Both the position numbers and the translations under genes were made by a program. The notes under the pieces were generated by a model, which saw only the letters and a list, made by a program, of their open reading frames with translations, did not search any database and was not told where the DNA came from. A DNA stretch of 64,000 nucleotides from Qipengyuania psychrotolerans (GTDB lineage Bacteria > Pseudomonadota > Alphaproteobacteria > Sphingomonadales > Sphingomonadaceae), in NCBI RefSeq assembly GCF_019711355.1, contig NZ_CP081297.1:1178001-1242000 (forward strand), read 5' to 3'. Positions 47,624 to 56,947 of the stretch are shown one piece after another. The stretch's first letter is position 1, and the number at the start of each line of letters is the position of its first letter.

Positions 47624-48799
47624 TCATCTTCCATACCGGGTGGCAAAAGCCGCCAATACCGTAAGCAATGCGGAAGAGACGCCGAGCATGATGCAGGTTC
47701 CCGCCCACCCATAGGCGTCATAGACCGTAGTTCCGACCAGGCTGCCTATCCCGCCACCGATAAACATCAGGACGACATAGATCGTCGTGAGCCTCGTGCG
47801 CACGGCAGGCTCCAAAGACAGAAAAGTCATTCTTCCGGTCACATCAATGCCCGGCCCCACCAGATTGATCAGGACAAGCGGCACCAGCATGGCCCAAATA
47901 TTCCCGCCCAATGGCCAGAAGAGAATGATGCCGACCAACTGGATGATTGCGAAAATGAAGCGGGCCTTGCGGGCACCAACCAGGTCTGCCCAGCGACCAA
48001 GTCTTGGAGTAGACAAGATGCTGACTGCGGCGATCGCGGCAAGATAGCCCACTGTATCGGTCCCGTAGTTGAACGGCGGATCAGTCAGATAGAGCGCAAG
48101 GGCGAGCCATAGCCCGATAAATTGGGCAAAGTTCAGCGCCTGGATTAATCCCGACAGCACGACTTCGCGGTGCGATTTCAAGAGCGGGGCGATGGAGACA
48201 ACAAGTTTCCAATAGGCCCCGGAACCACTTGAACGCGAACCACCTTCCATCAGCCGGGGCAGGGCGATGGTGACTGTCAGCATAAGGCCTGTGGCGATCC
48301 AGTACACCAGGCGCCAGCCGTAATGTTCTGCGATCCAGCCCGCTCCGACGCGGGCGATGAGTATGCCCAATATGACACCGGCCGTAAGCAGGGCGGTGAC
48401 GTGGCCGAGCCTTTCTGGCGCGACCCGTTTGGATGCGTAAGCGGGCAGCAGATACGGCGCGATCGTAAAGAAGCCCAGCAAGGTCGAGCCTGCGACAAAA
48501 AGAGTAAACTGCTCGGCGAAAGTCATCATCGCCAGACCGGTCGTTTGTCCTATTGCGAACAGGATTGTGAGCCGCCTGTTGGAATATCGATCGCCCAGCG
48601 GCAGGAGCAACAGGATGCCAATGGCAAGCGCCAGCTGGTTAAGTGCCGGCACGAGCCCGATACGCGCCTCGCTAACCGAGAAATGCTGCGCTACATCGCC
48701 GATGATCGGATGGATATAATATGCATTGGCCGTCACCACCGCGGCGACGACAGCCAACAGGTATTCCTGTGTCCGAGTGAGCAGCGCTGGACTGCTCAC
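47624..48799 (-). CDS. Major facilitator superfamily transporter
   Basis: A 391-residue integral membrane protein with about twelve helices. The loop between helices 2 and 3 has LLLPLGDRYSNRRLTILFAI, a recognisable variant of the MFS motif A G-x-x-x-D-R-x-x-R-R. The sequence resembles the drug/metabolite proton antiporter branch (YgaY-like). The start is GTG at 48799 in a 4-nt overlap with the upstream dehalogenase-like gene, so the two are co-translated and may share a substrate. The stop abuts tRNA-Arg. Confidence 0.88.
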   Translation of the reverse strand: MSSPALLTRTQEYLLAVVAAVVTANAYYIHPIIGDVAQHFSVSEARIGLVPALNQLALAIGILLLLPLGDRYSNRRLTILFAIGQTTGLAMMTFAEQFTLFVAGSTLLGFFTIAPYLLPAYASKRVAPERLGHVTALLTAGVILGILIARVGAGWIAEHYGWRLVYWIATGLMLTVTIALPRLMEGGSRSSGSGAYWKLVVSIAPLLKSHREVVLSGLIQALNFAQFIGLWLALALYLTDPPFNYGTDTVGYLAAIAAVSILSTPRLGRWADLVGARKARFIFAIIQLVGIILFWPLGGNIWAMLVPLVLINLVGPGIDVTGRMTFLSLEPAVRTRLTTIYVVLMFIGGGIGSLVGTTVYDAYGWAGTCIMLGVSSALLTVLAAFATRYGR

Positions 48800-49710
48800 C
48801 CCAGGTGGCCAGCCTTGCGAGCCATCTCGATAATACCTTTAGCCAGTTCCTGCGGCCGGTCTTCCTGGCAAAAGTGCCCGCATCCCGGCAGCGTTCGGTG
48901 CGACAAGCCTTCAGCGCCAGCGATCCGGTCGATCAGGAATTTCTCGCTACCCCGGGTAATCGGATCATCCTCTCCGAACAACGTCAGGAAAGGCTTGTCA
49001 TATGCCGCCAGAGATGGCCAGGCGGCCTTGTTGTCTTCGACGCCTGGCATACCGTCTTCGACAGGTACCAAGGCGGGAAACGCTCTGGCAGCTGCTTTGA
49101 AGGCTTCTTTGGGGAAGGGGGCATCATAGGCTGCGACCTCTGCTTCGGTCAGTTCTGTGACCGTCGAGCGCTGCAAGAGCGGACCAATCCGGAAATCATC
49201 CGTCGTCCGCGCGTACTCGCGCCAGGCGAGAAATGCTTTGGAAGGCGTCCCGCCTGCGGGCAGGAAGGTGTTGCTCGCCACGACACAAACGAATTGCTCG
49301 GGGTCGTGTGCGACCATCCTCAGGCCAAGGAGGCCGCCCCAATCCTGACAGAAAAGGGCCGCGGGTCTTGGTTCAACCGCACTGCGCCACTGCTTGAGCC
49401 AATCGACGTGGCGCGCGTAGGTAAAGAATTCTGGATCGTCAGGTTTGTCACTTTTCCCGAAGCCGATCAGGTCGGGTGCAAGCACTCTCAGGCCTGCATC
49501 AACAAGGATCGGGATCATCTTGCGATATAGGAAGGACCAGCTGGGTTCGCCGTGGAACAGTAAAACCGGCGGAGCTTCGGGGGAGCCTTCATCTACGTAA
49601 TGCTGCCGAGCAGTCTGACCGTTGCCCAGATCTACCTCAAACCAGTTCTCGGCAAAATCAAACCCCGGGAGGTTTTCAAACTGCTCCGAAGGTGTTCGCA
49701 GGATTTTCAT
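48796..49710 (-). CDS. Haloalkane-dehalogenase-like alpha/beta hydrolase
   Basis: A 304-residue alpha/beta hydrolase close to subfamily I haloalkane dehalogenases (DhlA/DhmA type). The oxyanion region HGEPSWSFLYRKM (about residue 54), the nucleophile elbow FCQDWGGLLGLRM with the aspartate nucleophile (about residue 123) and adjacent halide-binding Trp, and the catalytic histidine in PGCGHFCQEDRP are all present. I use the ATG at 49710 with GGAGAG upstream. Haloalkane conversion to alcohol and halide is likely from the motif set but unproven. It is coupled to an MFS transporter. Confidence 0.85.
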   Translation of the reverse strand: MKILRTPSEQFENLPGFDFAENWFEVDLGNGQTARQHYVDEGSPEAPPVLLFHGEPSWSFLYRKMIPILVDAGLRVLAPDLIGFGKSDKPDDPEFFTYARHVDWLKQWRSAVEPRPAALFCQDWGGLLGLRMVAHDPEQFVCVVASNTFLPAGGTPSKAFLAWREYARTTDDFRIGPLLQRSTVTELTEAEVAAYDAPFPKEAFKAAARAFPALVPVEDGMPGVEDNKAAWPSLAAYDKPFLTLFGEDDPITRGSEKFLIDRIAGAEGLSHRTLPGCGHFCQEDRPQELAKGIIEMARKAGHLG

Positions 49711-49776
49711 CGGTCTCTCCCCGATACCGGAACTAAGCGGCACCGTGCAGCTCAATTCGGTCTCTGTTCGAAACCC

Positions 49777-50655
49777 TTAAGGCGCGCGTTTGCCTGTGTC
49801 ACCTAGCTGGCTAACGGGTACCGTTTCCTTGAAGGTGTGCGTGACATACGGGAAGGGAATCTCGATCCCGGCCTCGTCGAGCGCGGCCTTGACCTTCCGC
49901 ACGACCTTGTCCTTGCTTTCCCATCCGGAACGCGGTGTTGATCCGGCCCACCATCGGACGAGGAAATCGACCGAGCTGGAATTGAATTCCTGCGCGAAAA
50001 TATCAACGCCCTTGCTCGCGAGCACATCGTCGATGCCCTCGACGGCACGGCGGATAACATCTGCCGCGTGATCGAGGTTCGTGTCGTAGGAAACGCCGAC
50101 CACAACCTCGTGTCGGCGCTGGTCGACATCGGTCAAAATCTCGACCGGGTTCTTGAACAGGATCGAGTTTGGAACGACCGACAGCTCACCCGATAGCTTG
50201 CGTACATGGGTTTCGCGCAAGGTGATATGTTCTACCTTCCCGGTAATGCCTTCGCACTCAATGATATCACCGATACGCATCTTTTCGCGCACCATGATGA
50301 GGACGCCTGCAAGGAAGTTCTCGAAGATATCCTGGAACGCAAAGCCAATGGCGACTGCGCCGATGCCAAGTCCGGCAAGCAGACTGGCGGGGGTCAGGGT
50401 GGGGATGACGACAACTGCTGCGATGAAAAGTCCGGTCAGCCAGATCGCTAGCTTCACGATTGTATCGATCAGGTTCTTCAGGCTGCTGCGAATTTCGGTG
50501 CGGCCAACAATTGCATCCGAAATCTTCACGCCGAAACGTGCGACGATCCACGTGACCAGCATGATGAAGATCGCAATCGCGAGGCTGGGCATGGTTTCGA
50601 CGAAACTCGTACCCATTTCCCGCAACTGATCGCGCAGTGTGTCGATGTAATTCAA
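49777..50655 (-). CDS. Small-conductance mechanosensitive channel, MscS family
   Basis: Membrane channel that opens on osmotic downshift. The 292-residue protein has three N-terminal helices, including the pore-lining TM3 pattern AGLGIGAVAIGFAFQDIFEN. The beta domain with VREKMRIGDIIECEGITGKV and the alpha/beta C-terminal domain follow. Start: TTG at 50655 (LNYIDTLRDQ) with GGGAG 7 nt before is preferred to a TTG 24 nt upstream. It is a single gene between two catabolic units. Confidence 0.93.
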   Translation of the reverse strand: MNYIDTLRDQLREMGTSFVETMPSLAIAIFIMLVTWIVARFGVKISDAIVGRTEIRSSLKNLIDTIVKLAIWLTGLFIAAVVVIPTLTPASLLAGLGIGAVAIGFAFQDIFENFLAGVLIMVREKMRIGDIIECEGITGKVEHITLRETHVRKLSGELSVVPNSILFKNPVEILTDVDQRRHEVVVGVSYDTNLDHAADVIRRAVEGIDDVLASKGVDIFAQEFNSSSVDFLVRWWAGSTPRSGWESKDKVVRKVKAALDEAGIEIPFPYVTHTFKETVPVSQLGDTGKRAP

Positions 50656-50738
50656 GCGGAGACTCCCTTTGCGGGCCAACGATGTGGACCGCTTAGGGTT
50701 CCGGATTGCCCAAATAACGTGGTTTTCAACTCTTAGGC

Positions 50739-51311
50739 TTAATTACCGCCGTGCTCCTTGCGGGCGATTTCATGCAGCCAGTCGGCATGGCGCGGAGCCT
50801 TCTTGGTTTCGCTCCATTCCTCCAGCATCATCGGAGCGACACGCTTCAGCTCGGCGTATTGTTCGTCAGTTCCGATGTCTGCGGCCAGTTCAACCCGGTG
50901 ACCATTGGGATCGAAGAAGTAGATCGATTTGAAGATCCCGTGGTGCGTCGGCCCGAGCACATCGATGCCGAGGCTTTCGATGTGTTCTTTTGCAGCAAGC
51001 AGTTCAGCTTCCGATGCGACCCGAAAGGCGAGGTGCTGGACCCATGCGGGGGTATTTTCGTCGCGGCCCATGTCTTTCTGGTTGGGCAGTTCGAAGAAGG
51101 CGAGGATGTTGCCATTCCCAGCGTCGAGGAAGACATGCATGTACGGATCATAGGCGCCCGTCGACGGGACGTGATCTTCGGCAAAGGCTGTCGTGTAGTC
51201 CATGCCCAGCACCTTGCCGTACCATTCGACGGTCTCTTTGGCGTCCTTGCAACGATAGGCTGCATGATGGACGCCGCCGAGCTTGACGGGATGGGTGATT
51301 GCTTCGCTCAT
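50739..51311 (-). CDS. VOC family (glyoxalase-fold) protein
   Basis: A 190-residue vicinal oxygen chelate protein. Metal-ligand candidates are in [20 protein letters not shown] (His), [12 protein letters not shown] (His) and [12 protein letters not shown] (Glu). Its ATG overlaps the stop of the upstream 4-hydroxyphenylpyruvate dioxygenase gene by 4 nt, so the two are a transcription unit. A role in tyrosine breakdown or removal of a by-product is plausible; the exact reaction is unknown. Confidence 0.85.
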   Translation of the reverse strand: MSEAITHPVKLGGVHHAAYRCKDAKETVEWYGKVLGMDYTTAFAEDHVPSTGAYDPYMHVFLDAGNGNILAFFELPNQKDMGRDENTPAWVQHLAFRVASEAELLAAKEHIESLGIDVLGPTHHGIFKSIYFFDPNGHRVELAADIGTDEQYAELKRVAPMMLEEWSETKKAPRHADWLHEIARKEHGGN

Positions 51312-52411
51312 TCGGCAGGCTCCGCTTCTACTTCGAGAACGCCGCGCTTGATCTGGTCGCGTTCCATGCTTTCGAACAACGCCTTGAAATTGCCTTCGCC
51401 GAAGCCTTCGTCACCCTTGCGCTGGATGAACTCGAAGAACACGGGGCCGACTTGTGCTTCTGCGAAAATCTGCAGCAACAGGCGCGGTTGTCCGCCTTCG
51501 GTCGTGCCGTCCAGCAGGATGCCGCGCATCTTGAGCTCGTCCACGTTCTCGCCGTGGTTGGGCAAACGTTCGGACAGCATTTCGTAATAGGTTTCGGGCG
51601 GAGCGGTCATGAAAGGTACGCCGAGCTGCTTGAGGTTGTCCCAGCACTGAAGCAGATCGTCGCAAATCAGCGCGATATGCTGAATGCCTTCGCCATTGAA
51701 TTCGCGGAGGAATTCTTCGATCTGGCCCTTGCCGCCTTCGCCCTCTTCGTTGAGCGGGATGCGGATTTTTCCGTCAGGTGCAGTCAGCGCCTTGGAAGTG
51801 AGGCCGGTATATTCGCCCTTGATGTCGAAGAAGCGGATTTCGCGGAAGTTGAAGAGCGTCTCATAATAATCCGCCCAGTACTTCATGCGTCCGTTGTAAA
51901 CGTTGTGCGTGAGGTGATCGATGACATTGAAGCCTGCGCCGACCGGGAATTGCTCAACGCCCGGAAGATATTCGAAATCAATGTCATAAATCGACAGGCC
52001 TTCCCCGTTTTCGTCGGAATAGCGGTCGATCAGATATACGATCGCTCCGCCGATGCCGCGGATTGCGGGAATGCGGAGTTCCATCGGGCCTGGCTCGTTG
52101 GCGACCGGCTCTGCCCCGCGCTCGATAAGCTCGGCATAGGCTTTCTTCGCATCGCGAACGCGGAAACCCATGCCGCAAGCGGATGGGCCATGTTCGCGGG
52201 CGAAGAACCATGCAGCGCTCTTGGGTTCGTAGTTGACGATGAGGTTGATCTGACCCTGACGCCACAGGTTCACGTCTTTCGAGCGGTGCGTTGCGACATG
52301 AGTAAAGCCCATGGCTTCGAAAACCGGCTCGATGACACCTTTTTGGGGTGCGCAGAATTCGACGAATTCAAAACCGTCGAGGCCAATGGGATTTTCGAAA
52401 AGGTCAGGCAT
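51308..52411 (-). CDS. hpd: 4-Hydroxyphenylpyruvate dioxygenase
   Basis: Fe(II) dioxygenase converting 4-hydroxyphenylpyruvate to homogentisate in tyrosine degradation. The 367-residue protein has two VOC halves. Iron ligands fit the histidine of [16 protein letters not shown], the histidine in [14 protein letters not shown] and the glutamate of [19 protein letters not shown]. The last segment is the family's diagnostic C-terminal motif. Homogentisate could also feed tocopherol-like or pyomelanin products. No hmgA is in the window. It is divergent from the acyl-CoA dehydrogenase across a 128-nt gap. Confidence 0.95.
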   Translation of the reverse strand: MPDLFENPIGLDGFEFVEFCAPQKGVIEPVFEAMGFTHVATHRSKDVNLWRQGQINLIVNYEPKSAAWFFAREHGPSACGMGFRVRDAKKAYAELIERGAEPVANEPGPMELRIPAIRGIGGAIVYLIDRYSDENGEGLSIYDIDFEYLPGVEQFPVGAGFNVIDHLTHNVYNGRMKYWADYYETLFNFREIRFFDIKGEYTGLTSKALTAPDGKIRIPLNEEGEGGKGQIEEFLREFNGEGIQHIALICDDLLQCWDNLKQLGVPFMTAPPETYYEMLSERLPNHGENVDELKMRGILLDGTTEGGQPRLLLQIFAEAQVGPVFFEFIQRKGDEGFGEGNFKALFESMERDQIKRGVLEVEAEPAE

Positions 52412-52539
52412 TTGTTTCCTCTGTCCGCTAAATTAGTTTCAATGGAAACCAGTTACGTGCTGGTGCCGGTTCTGTCAAGAAACCAACGCGCGCGAAAATG
52501 CGTCGTTCCGGCGGATTGCCTTGTCGGCAAGGTGAGTCC

Positions 52540-53706
52540 ATGAGTGCCGATATGGCCAATGAAGAACTTGATGAAATCCGCCGTGCGGTCCGTGCTGTAT
52601 GTTCCGAATTTCCCGGAGAATATTGGCGGGAAAAGGATCGCGAACGGGATTACCCCGCCGAGTTTGTCGATGCCATCACCAGGGCAGGATTCTTGGCTGC
52701 CCTCATTCCCGAGGAATTTGGCGGAAGCGGGCTCAAGCTGGATGCCGCCGCAGTCATCATGGAAGAGATTCAGGCTGCTGGGTGCAATGGCGCCGCTGCT
52801 CACGCTCAGATGTACGTGATGAATACCCTTCTGCGTTACGGGAGCGAAGAGCAAAAGCAGACTTTTCTCCCTGCCATCGCGACTGGCGAGCTGCGCTTGC
52901 AGGCCTTCGGGGTATCAGAACCAACCAGCGGCACAGACACTCTTTCGCTCCGCACCTTTGCCAAGCGAGAAGGCGATGAATACATCGTCAACGGACAGAA
53001 GATCTGGACGAGCCGGGCCGAACATTCGGACCTCATGGTCCTGCTGGCCAGAACGACCCCGCGCGATGAAGTGGCCAAAAAGACCGAAGGCCTCTCCTTG
53101 TTTCTGATCGACATGAGGAAGGTTGTCGGAAACGGGATGACCATCAAGCCCATCCGAACGATGATGAACCACTCCACCACGGAAGTGTTCTTCGACGATA
53201 TGCGCATTCCTGCTTCTGCCCTGATCGGCGAAGAGGGGAAGGGCTTCCGTTACATCCTGTCGGGGATGAACGCTGAGCGTATCCTGATCGGTGCCGAATG
53301 CATCGGCGATGCGAAGTGGTTCATCGAACAAGCCAGCAAATACGCCAGCGATCGGCAGGTATTCGGCCGGCCGATCGGGCAGAACCAGGGCGTCCAGTTT
53401 CCAATCGCTCGCTGCTACGCGCAGACGCGCGCCGCAGAGCTGATGGTCCATGAAGCAGCGCGCGTTTTCGATGAGGGCGGCAATGCGGGTGCGGAAGCAA
53501 ACATGGCCAAGATGCTTGCCAGCGAGGCAAGCTGGGCCGCGGCCGACATGTGCGTCCAGACGCTGGGCGGTTTCGGTTTCGCGGAGGAATACGATGTCGA
53601 ACGCAAATTTCGTGAGGCGCGGCTTTATACCGTCGCCCCAATCAGCACCAACCTGATCCTGAGTTACCTGGCCGAACATGTCCTTGGCTTGCCGCGTTCG
53701 TACTAG
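52540..53706 (+). CDS. Acyl-CoA dehydrogenase
   Basis: A flavoenzyme of 388 residues that oxidises acyl-CoA to enoyl-CoA. Signatures include the FAD-region AFGVSEPTSGTDTLSLRTFA (about residue 124) and NGQKIWTSRAEHSDLMVLLA, then DRQVFGRPIGQNQGVQFPIA and the C-terminal catalytic-base region QTLGGFGFAEEYDVERKFRE. Substrate chain length is not deducible. I chose the ATG at 52540 with AAGGTGAG upstream rather than an in-frame upstream extension. It is divergent from hpd. Confidence 0.94.
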   Translation: MSADMANEELDEIRRAVRAVCSEFPGEYWREKDRERDYPAEFVDAITRAGFLAALIPEEFGGSGLKLDAAAVIMEEIQAAGCNGAAAHAQMYVMNTLLRYGSEEQKQTFLPAIATGELRLQAFGVSEPTSGTDTLSLRTFAKREGDEYIVNGQKIWTSRAEHSDLMVLLARTTPRDEVAKKTEGLSLFLIDMRKVVGNGMTIKPIRTMMNHSTTEVFFDDMRIPASALIGEEGKGFRYILSGMNAERILIGAECIGDAKWFIEQASKYASDRQVFGRPIGQNQGVQFPIARCYAQTRAAELMVHEAARVFDEGGNAGAEANMAKMLASEASWAAADMCVQTLGGFGFAEEYDVERKFREARLYTVAPISTNLILSYLAEHVLGLPRSY

Positions 53707-53758
53707 GAGCTCACAAAATCCGCTTGCGCGCGATGGTTAACTGTGATTCTGTAGCGTT

Positions 53759-54073
53759 ATGCGGGGCAAGATGAGACTCAACATTCGGCAAAGGCAGCAT
53801 GCGACGCAAAGCGCGGCGCTGGCAGCTTTGCTTGTGATGGGTGGAATTGCGATTGCTGGCCCGTCAGGCTTTCTTGCGTGGAGCGAGAATTTGCGCTTGC
53901 TCGACCAGCGCGAAGCTCAGTTGGAAGAGCTGCAGAAGGAACGTCTGGCCCTGAAGAACAAGGTCGCGCTCCTGCACCCCGACCATGCTGATCCCGACAT
54001 GGTTGGCGAATTGCTGCGCAGTCAGCTCAACGTGGTTCATCCTGACGAAGTCGTGATCCAGCTCGACGACTGA
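53759..54073 (+). CDS. ftsB: FtsB/DivIC-like septum formation protein
   Basis: Small division protein of 104 residues in the FtsQ-FtsB-FtsL complex. It has a short cytoplasmic N-terminus, one membrane helix (about residues 18-40, AALAALLVMGGIAIAGPSGF) and then a coiled coil, LLDQREAQLEELQKERLAL. The C-terminal part, LLRSQLNVVHPDEVVIQLDD, fits the family. The start may be the ATG at 53759 or 53771. It sits just before pdhA, an order common in alphaproteobacteria. Confidence 0.88.
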   Translation: MRGKMRLNIRQRQHATQSAALAALLVMGGIAIAGPSGFLAWSENLRLLDQREAQLEELQKERLALKNKVALLHPDHADPDMVGELLRSQLNVVHPDEVVIQLDD

Positions 54074-54200
54074 TCGGGCACTAGAAGCTTCCATTTCCGT
54101 AAGGTTTTCGTATGCGCAGCCAGCAGGGCGTTGCGTGCGCCGCATGGCTGTGCCTATAGCTCTGGCACATTCCTCCCCGGAAGATGAAGGAACCGAGATT

Positions 54201-55283
54201 TTGGCTAAAGCCCCGAATAAGAAGGCGTCAGACAAGGCTGCACAAAGCCCCGCCGAAGATACGGATTTCGAACTGCGCTCGCTCCAGGTGGAGCTTGAAA
54301 AGAAGAAGCGCTTCGATGCCACCAAAGATCAAATGCATCACTTCTACGAACAGATGCTCCTTATCCGCCGGTTCGAAGAACGCGCTGGCCAGCTCTATGG
54401 CCTTGGTCTGATTGGCGGCTTCTGCCACCTTTACATCGGACAGGAAGCGGTCGCCATCGGACTTCAGTCCGCGCTTGATGGGGACAAGGACAGCGTGATC
54501 ACGGGATACCGCGATCACGGTCACATGCTCGCTTACGGCATTGATCCCAAGGTCATCATGGCCGAGCTCACTGGCCGTGAAGCCGGCATTTCCAAGGGCA
54601 AGGGCGGGTCGATGCACATGTTCTCGACCGAGCACAAATTCTACGGCGGGCACGGCATCGTCGGCGCGCAGGTTTCGCTGGGTGGCGGTTTGGCGCTGGC
54701 ACATCAGTACAACAATGATGGGGGCCTGTGCCTCGCCTATTTCGGTGACGGTGCGGCGAACCAGGGCCAGGTCTATGAGACCTTTAATATGGCTGCCCTG
54801 TGGAAGCTGCCGATCGTGTTCGTGGTGGAAAACAACCAGTACGCCATGGGGACCGCCGTCGGTCGCAGTTCGGCAGAAACAGAGTTTTACCGGCGCGGGA
54901 CGGCATTCCGGATTCCCGGGATGAAGGTCAACGGTATGGACGTGCTCGAAGTGCGTCAGGCTGCAGAAATCGCATTCAAGCACGTGCGCGAAGGCAAGGG
55001 ACCTGTCCTGATGGAGTGCGAGACCTACCGTTATCGTGGGCACTCCATGTCCGACCCGGCGAAGTATCGCAGCCGTGAAGAGGTCCAGGACATGAAAGAC
55101 CACAAGGATCCCATCGAGGGCCTCAAGAGGGCCTTGATCGAGCAGGGGAGCAGCGAAGATGAGCTGAAAGCTATCGACAAGGACATCCGCAAAACGGTGA
55201 GCGCTGCAGCAGATTTCGCGGAAAATTCGCCGGAACCGGACCCTAGCGAACTCTATACCGAAATTCTGGTCGAGGAGTATTGA
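54201..55283 (+). CDS. pdhA: Pyruvate dehydrogenase E1 component, alpha subunit
   Basis: Thiamine-diphosphate-dependent decarboxylase half of the pyruvate dehydrogenase complex. The thiamine motif GDGAANQGQVYETFNMAALW (about residue 175), ENNQYAMGTAV, and the phosphorylatable loop region ETYRYRGHSMSDPAKYR (about residue 272) are present. The TTG start at 54201 gives 360 residues (LAKAPNKKAS...), the usual size, with AAGGA about 10 nt upstream. An ATG at 54144 would add 19 residues. It is followed 3 nt later by pdhB. Confidence 0.95.
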   Translation: MAKAPNKKASDKAAQSPAEDTDFELRSLQVELEKKKRFDATKDQMHHFYEQMLLIRRFEERAGQLYGLGLIGGFCHLYIGQEAVAIGLQSALDGDKDSVITGYRDHGHMLAYGIDPKVIMAELTGREAGISKGKGGSMHMFSTEHKFYGGHGIVGAQVSLGGGLALAHQYNNDGGLCLAYFGDGAANQGQVYETFNMAALWKLPIVFVVENNQYAMGTAVGRSSAETEFYRRGTAFRIPGMKVNGMDVLEVRQAAEIAFKHVREGKGPVLMECETYRYRGHSMSDPAKYRSREEVQDMKDHKDPIEGLKRALIEQGSSEDELKAIDKDIRKTVSAAADFAENSPEPDPSELYTEILVEEY

Positions 55284-55286
55284 TCC

Positions 55287-56669
55287 ATGGCCATTGAACT
55301 CAAGATGCCCGCTCTTTCACCAACAATGGAAGAAGGCACGCTCGCCAAGTGGCTCAAGTCGGAAGGTGACGAGATCGCGATTGGCGACATCATCGCCGAG
55401 ATCGAAACCGACAAGGCGACGATGGAATTCGAGGCGGTGGACGAAGGCACCCTTGGCAAGATCCTGGTTGAGGAAGGTGCAGAAGGCGTGAAGGTCGGCA
55501 CCGTCATCGCGATGCTCGCGGCCGAGGGCGAAGACGCCTCAGCGATGGAGGCTCCCTCCTCAAGCGAAGTCGACGATGTGCCCGGTGAGGGCAAGGATGT
55601 TGGCCGCGAGGCTTCGGAGGCAGAGATCACTAAGCCCGCCAAGAAATCCAATGTGCAGGATCCTGAAATCCCGCATGGCACCAATATGGCCAGCGTTTCC
55701 GTACGCGAAGCGCTGCGCGATGCCATGGCGGAAGAAATGCGCCGCGACGAGCGCGTGTTCGTCATGGGTGAGGAAGTCGCGCAATATCAGGGTGCATATA
55801 AGGTCACTCAGGGCCTTCTGGATGAATTCGGTCCCAAGCGGATAATCGACACTCCGATCACGGAATACGGGTTTGCCGGTATCGGTACCGGTGCTGCGAT
55901 GGGCGGACTTCGCCCGGTGGTCGAGTTCATGACCTTCAATTTCGCGATGCAGGCCATCGACCACATCATCAACTCTGCGGCCAAGACCAATTACATGTCT
56001 GGCGGACAGATGCGGTGTCCGGTGGTATTCCGCGGACCCAACGGGGCTGCCAGCCGCGTTGGAGCGCAGCATAGCCAGAACTACGGACCCTGGTACGCCA
56101 GCGTGCCCGGCCTGATTGTTATCGCACCCTACGATAGCTCCGATGCCAAAGGCTTGCTCAAGGCAGCCATCCGCTGCGAAGATCCGGTTGTCTTCCTCGA
56201 GAACGAGCTTGTTTATGGACGCAGCTTCGAGCTACCCGAACTCGACGATCACGTCCTGCCCATCGGCAAGGCACGGATCATGCGCGAGGGTTCGGACGTC
56301 ACCATTGTAGCGTATTCGATCGCTGTTGGACTGGCGCTGGAAGCTGCCGAGAAACTGGCAGATGAAGACATTGATGCCGAGGTTATCGATCTGCGCACCC
56401 TGCGCCCGCTCGACAAGGAAACGGTGCTCGAAAGCCTTGCTAAGACCAATCGCCTGGTGATTGCGGAAGAAGGCTGGCCGACCTGCTCGATCGCGTCTGA
56501 AATCACCACGATTTGCATGGAAGAAGGCTTCGATCATCTCGACGCGCCGGTCACCCGCGTGTGCAACGAAGATGTGCCGCTGCCTTATGCGGCCAATTTG
56601 GAAAAGCTGGCGCTTATCGACAGCGACCGGATTGTGCAGGCGGTGAAGAAAGTCACTTATCGCGACTAG
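55287..56669 (+). CDS. pdhB: Pyruvate dehydrogenase E1 component, beta subunit with N-terminal lipoyl domain
   Basis: Beta subunit of E1, 460 residues. Residues 1-80 form a lipoyl domain with the lipoylation lysine in [17 protein letters not shown] (about residue 42), followed by an acidic linker to about 130. The transketolase-like region then begins with [20 protein letters not shown], continues with [19 protein letters not shown] and ends with the C-terminal domain, including [20 protein letters not shown] lipoyl domain on E1-beta is the known alphaproteobacterial arrangement. The E2 and E3 genes are not in the window. Confidence 0.95.
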   Translation: MAIELKMPALSPTMEEGTLAKWLKSEGDEIAIGDIIAEIETDKATMEFEAVDEGTLGKILVEEGAEGVKVGTVIAMLAAEGEDASAMEAPSSSEVDDVPGEGKDVGREASEAEITKPAKKSNVQDPEIPHGTNMASVSVREALRDAMAEEMRRDERVFVMGEEVAQYQGAYKVTQGLLDEFGPKRIIDTPITEYGFAGIGTGAAMGGLRPVVEFMTFNFAMQAIDHIINSAAKTNYMSGGQMRCPVVFRGPNGAASRVGAQHSQNYGPWYASVPGLIVIAPYDSSDAKGLLKAAIRCEDPVVFLENELVYGRSFELPELDDHVLPIGKARIMREGSDVTIVAYSIAVGLALEAAEKLADEDIDAEVIDLRTLRPLDKETVLESLAKTNRLVIAEEGWPTCSIASEITTICMEEGFDHLDAPVTRVCNEDVPLPYAANLEKLALIDSDRIVQAVKKVTYRD

Positions 56670-56696
56670 GTTCGGATCCCTTTCGCTTCCACTTGG

Positions 56697-56733
56697 AAAG
56701 GCCGCGGTGCTTCATGTTGCCGCGGCCTTTTTT
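56697..56733 (+). terminator. Intrinsic terminator after pdhB
   Basis: AAAGGCCGCGG (56697-56707) pairs with CCGCGGCCTTT (56720-56730) around a 12-nt loop and is followed by TTT. It lies 27 nt after the pdhB stop. Confidence 0.93.
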
Positions 56734-56876
56734 GTGCGCAAAGCGATTCGTTATTATGTTGCGCGCGCCCGAACTATTGGTTTCGCGCATTCCGAGCGAC
56801 AAGGATCGATTAACCTTTGCCGCACAAAGCGTATCGGCAGAACTCCGCGCATCTCAGATATAAAATGCGTGCGATT

Positions 56877-56891
56877 TTAACCTGTCCTTAG
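56877..56891 (+). promoter_or_regulatory. CtrA-like site upstream of the Tad-type gene
   Basis: TTAA, seven bases, TTAG at 56877-56891, a 7-of-8 match to TTAA-N7-TTAA. It lies 57 nt before the Tad-type gene at 56948, and a lone TTAACC sits upstream at 56810. CtrA is known to control pilus genes in Caulobacter. The 278-nt gap from 56670 otherwise holds the pdhB terminator and no gene that I see. Confidence 0.45.
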
Positions 56892-56947
56892 GCCTGCTGT
56901 TTTACTTCGCCCACATTCCGGGGAGTTATAACCGGAACCTCGAATAT

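Noticed and set aside
53740..53758. TTAACTGTG before the FtsB-like gene as a CtrA site
   Set aside because: Only one TTAA half-site is present; seven bases later the sequence is TCTG, so it does not meet the pattern.
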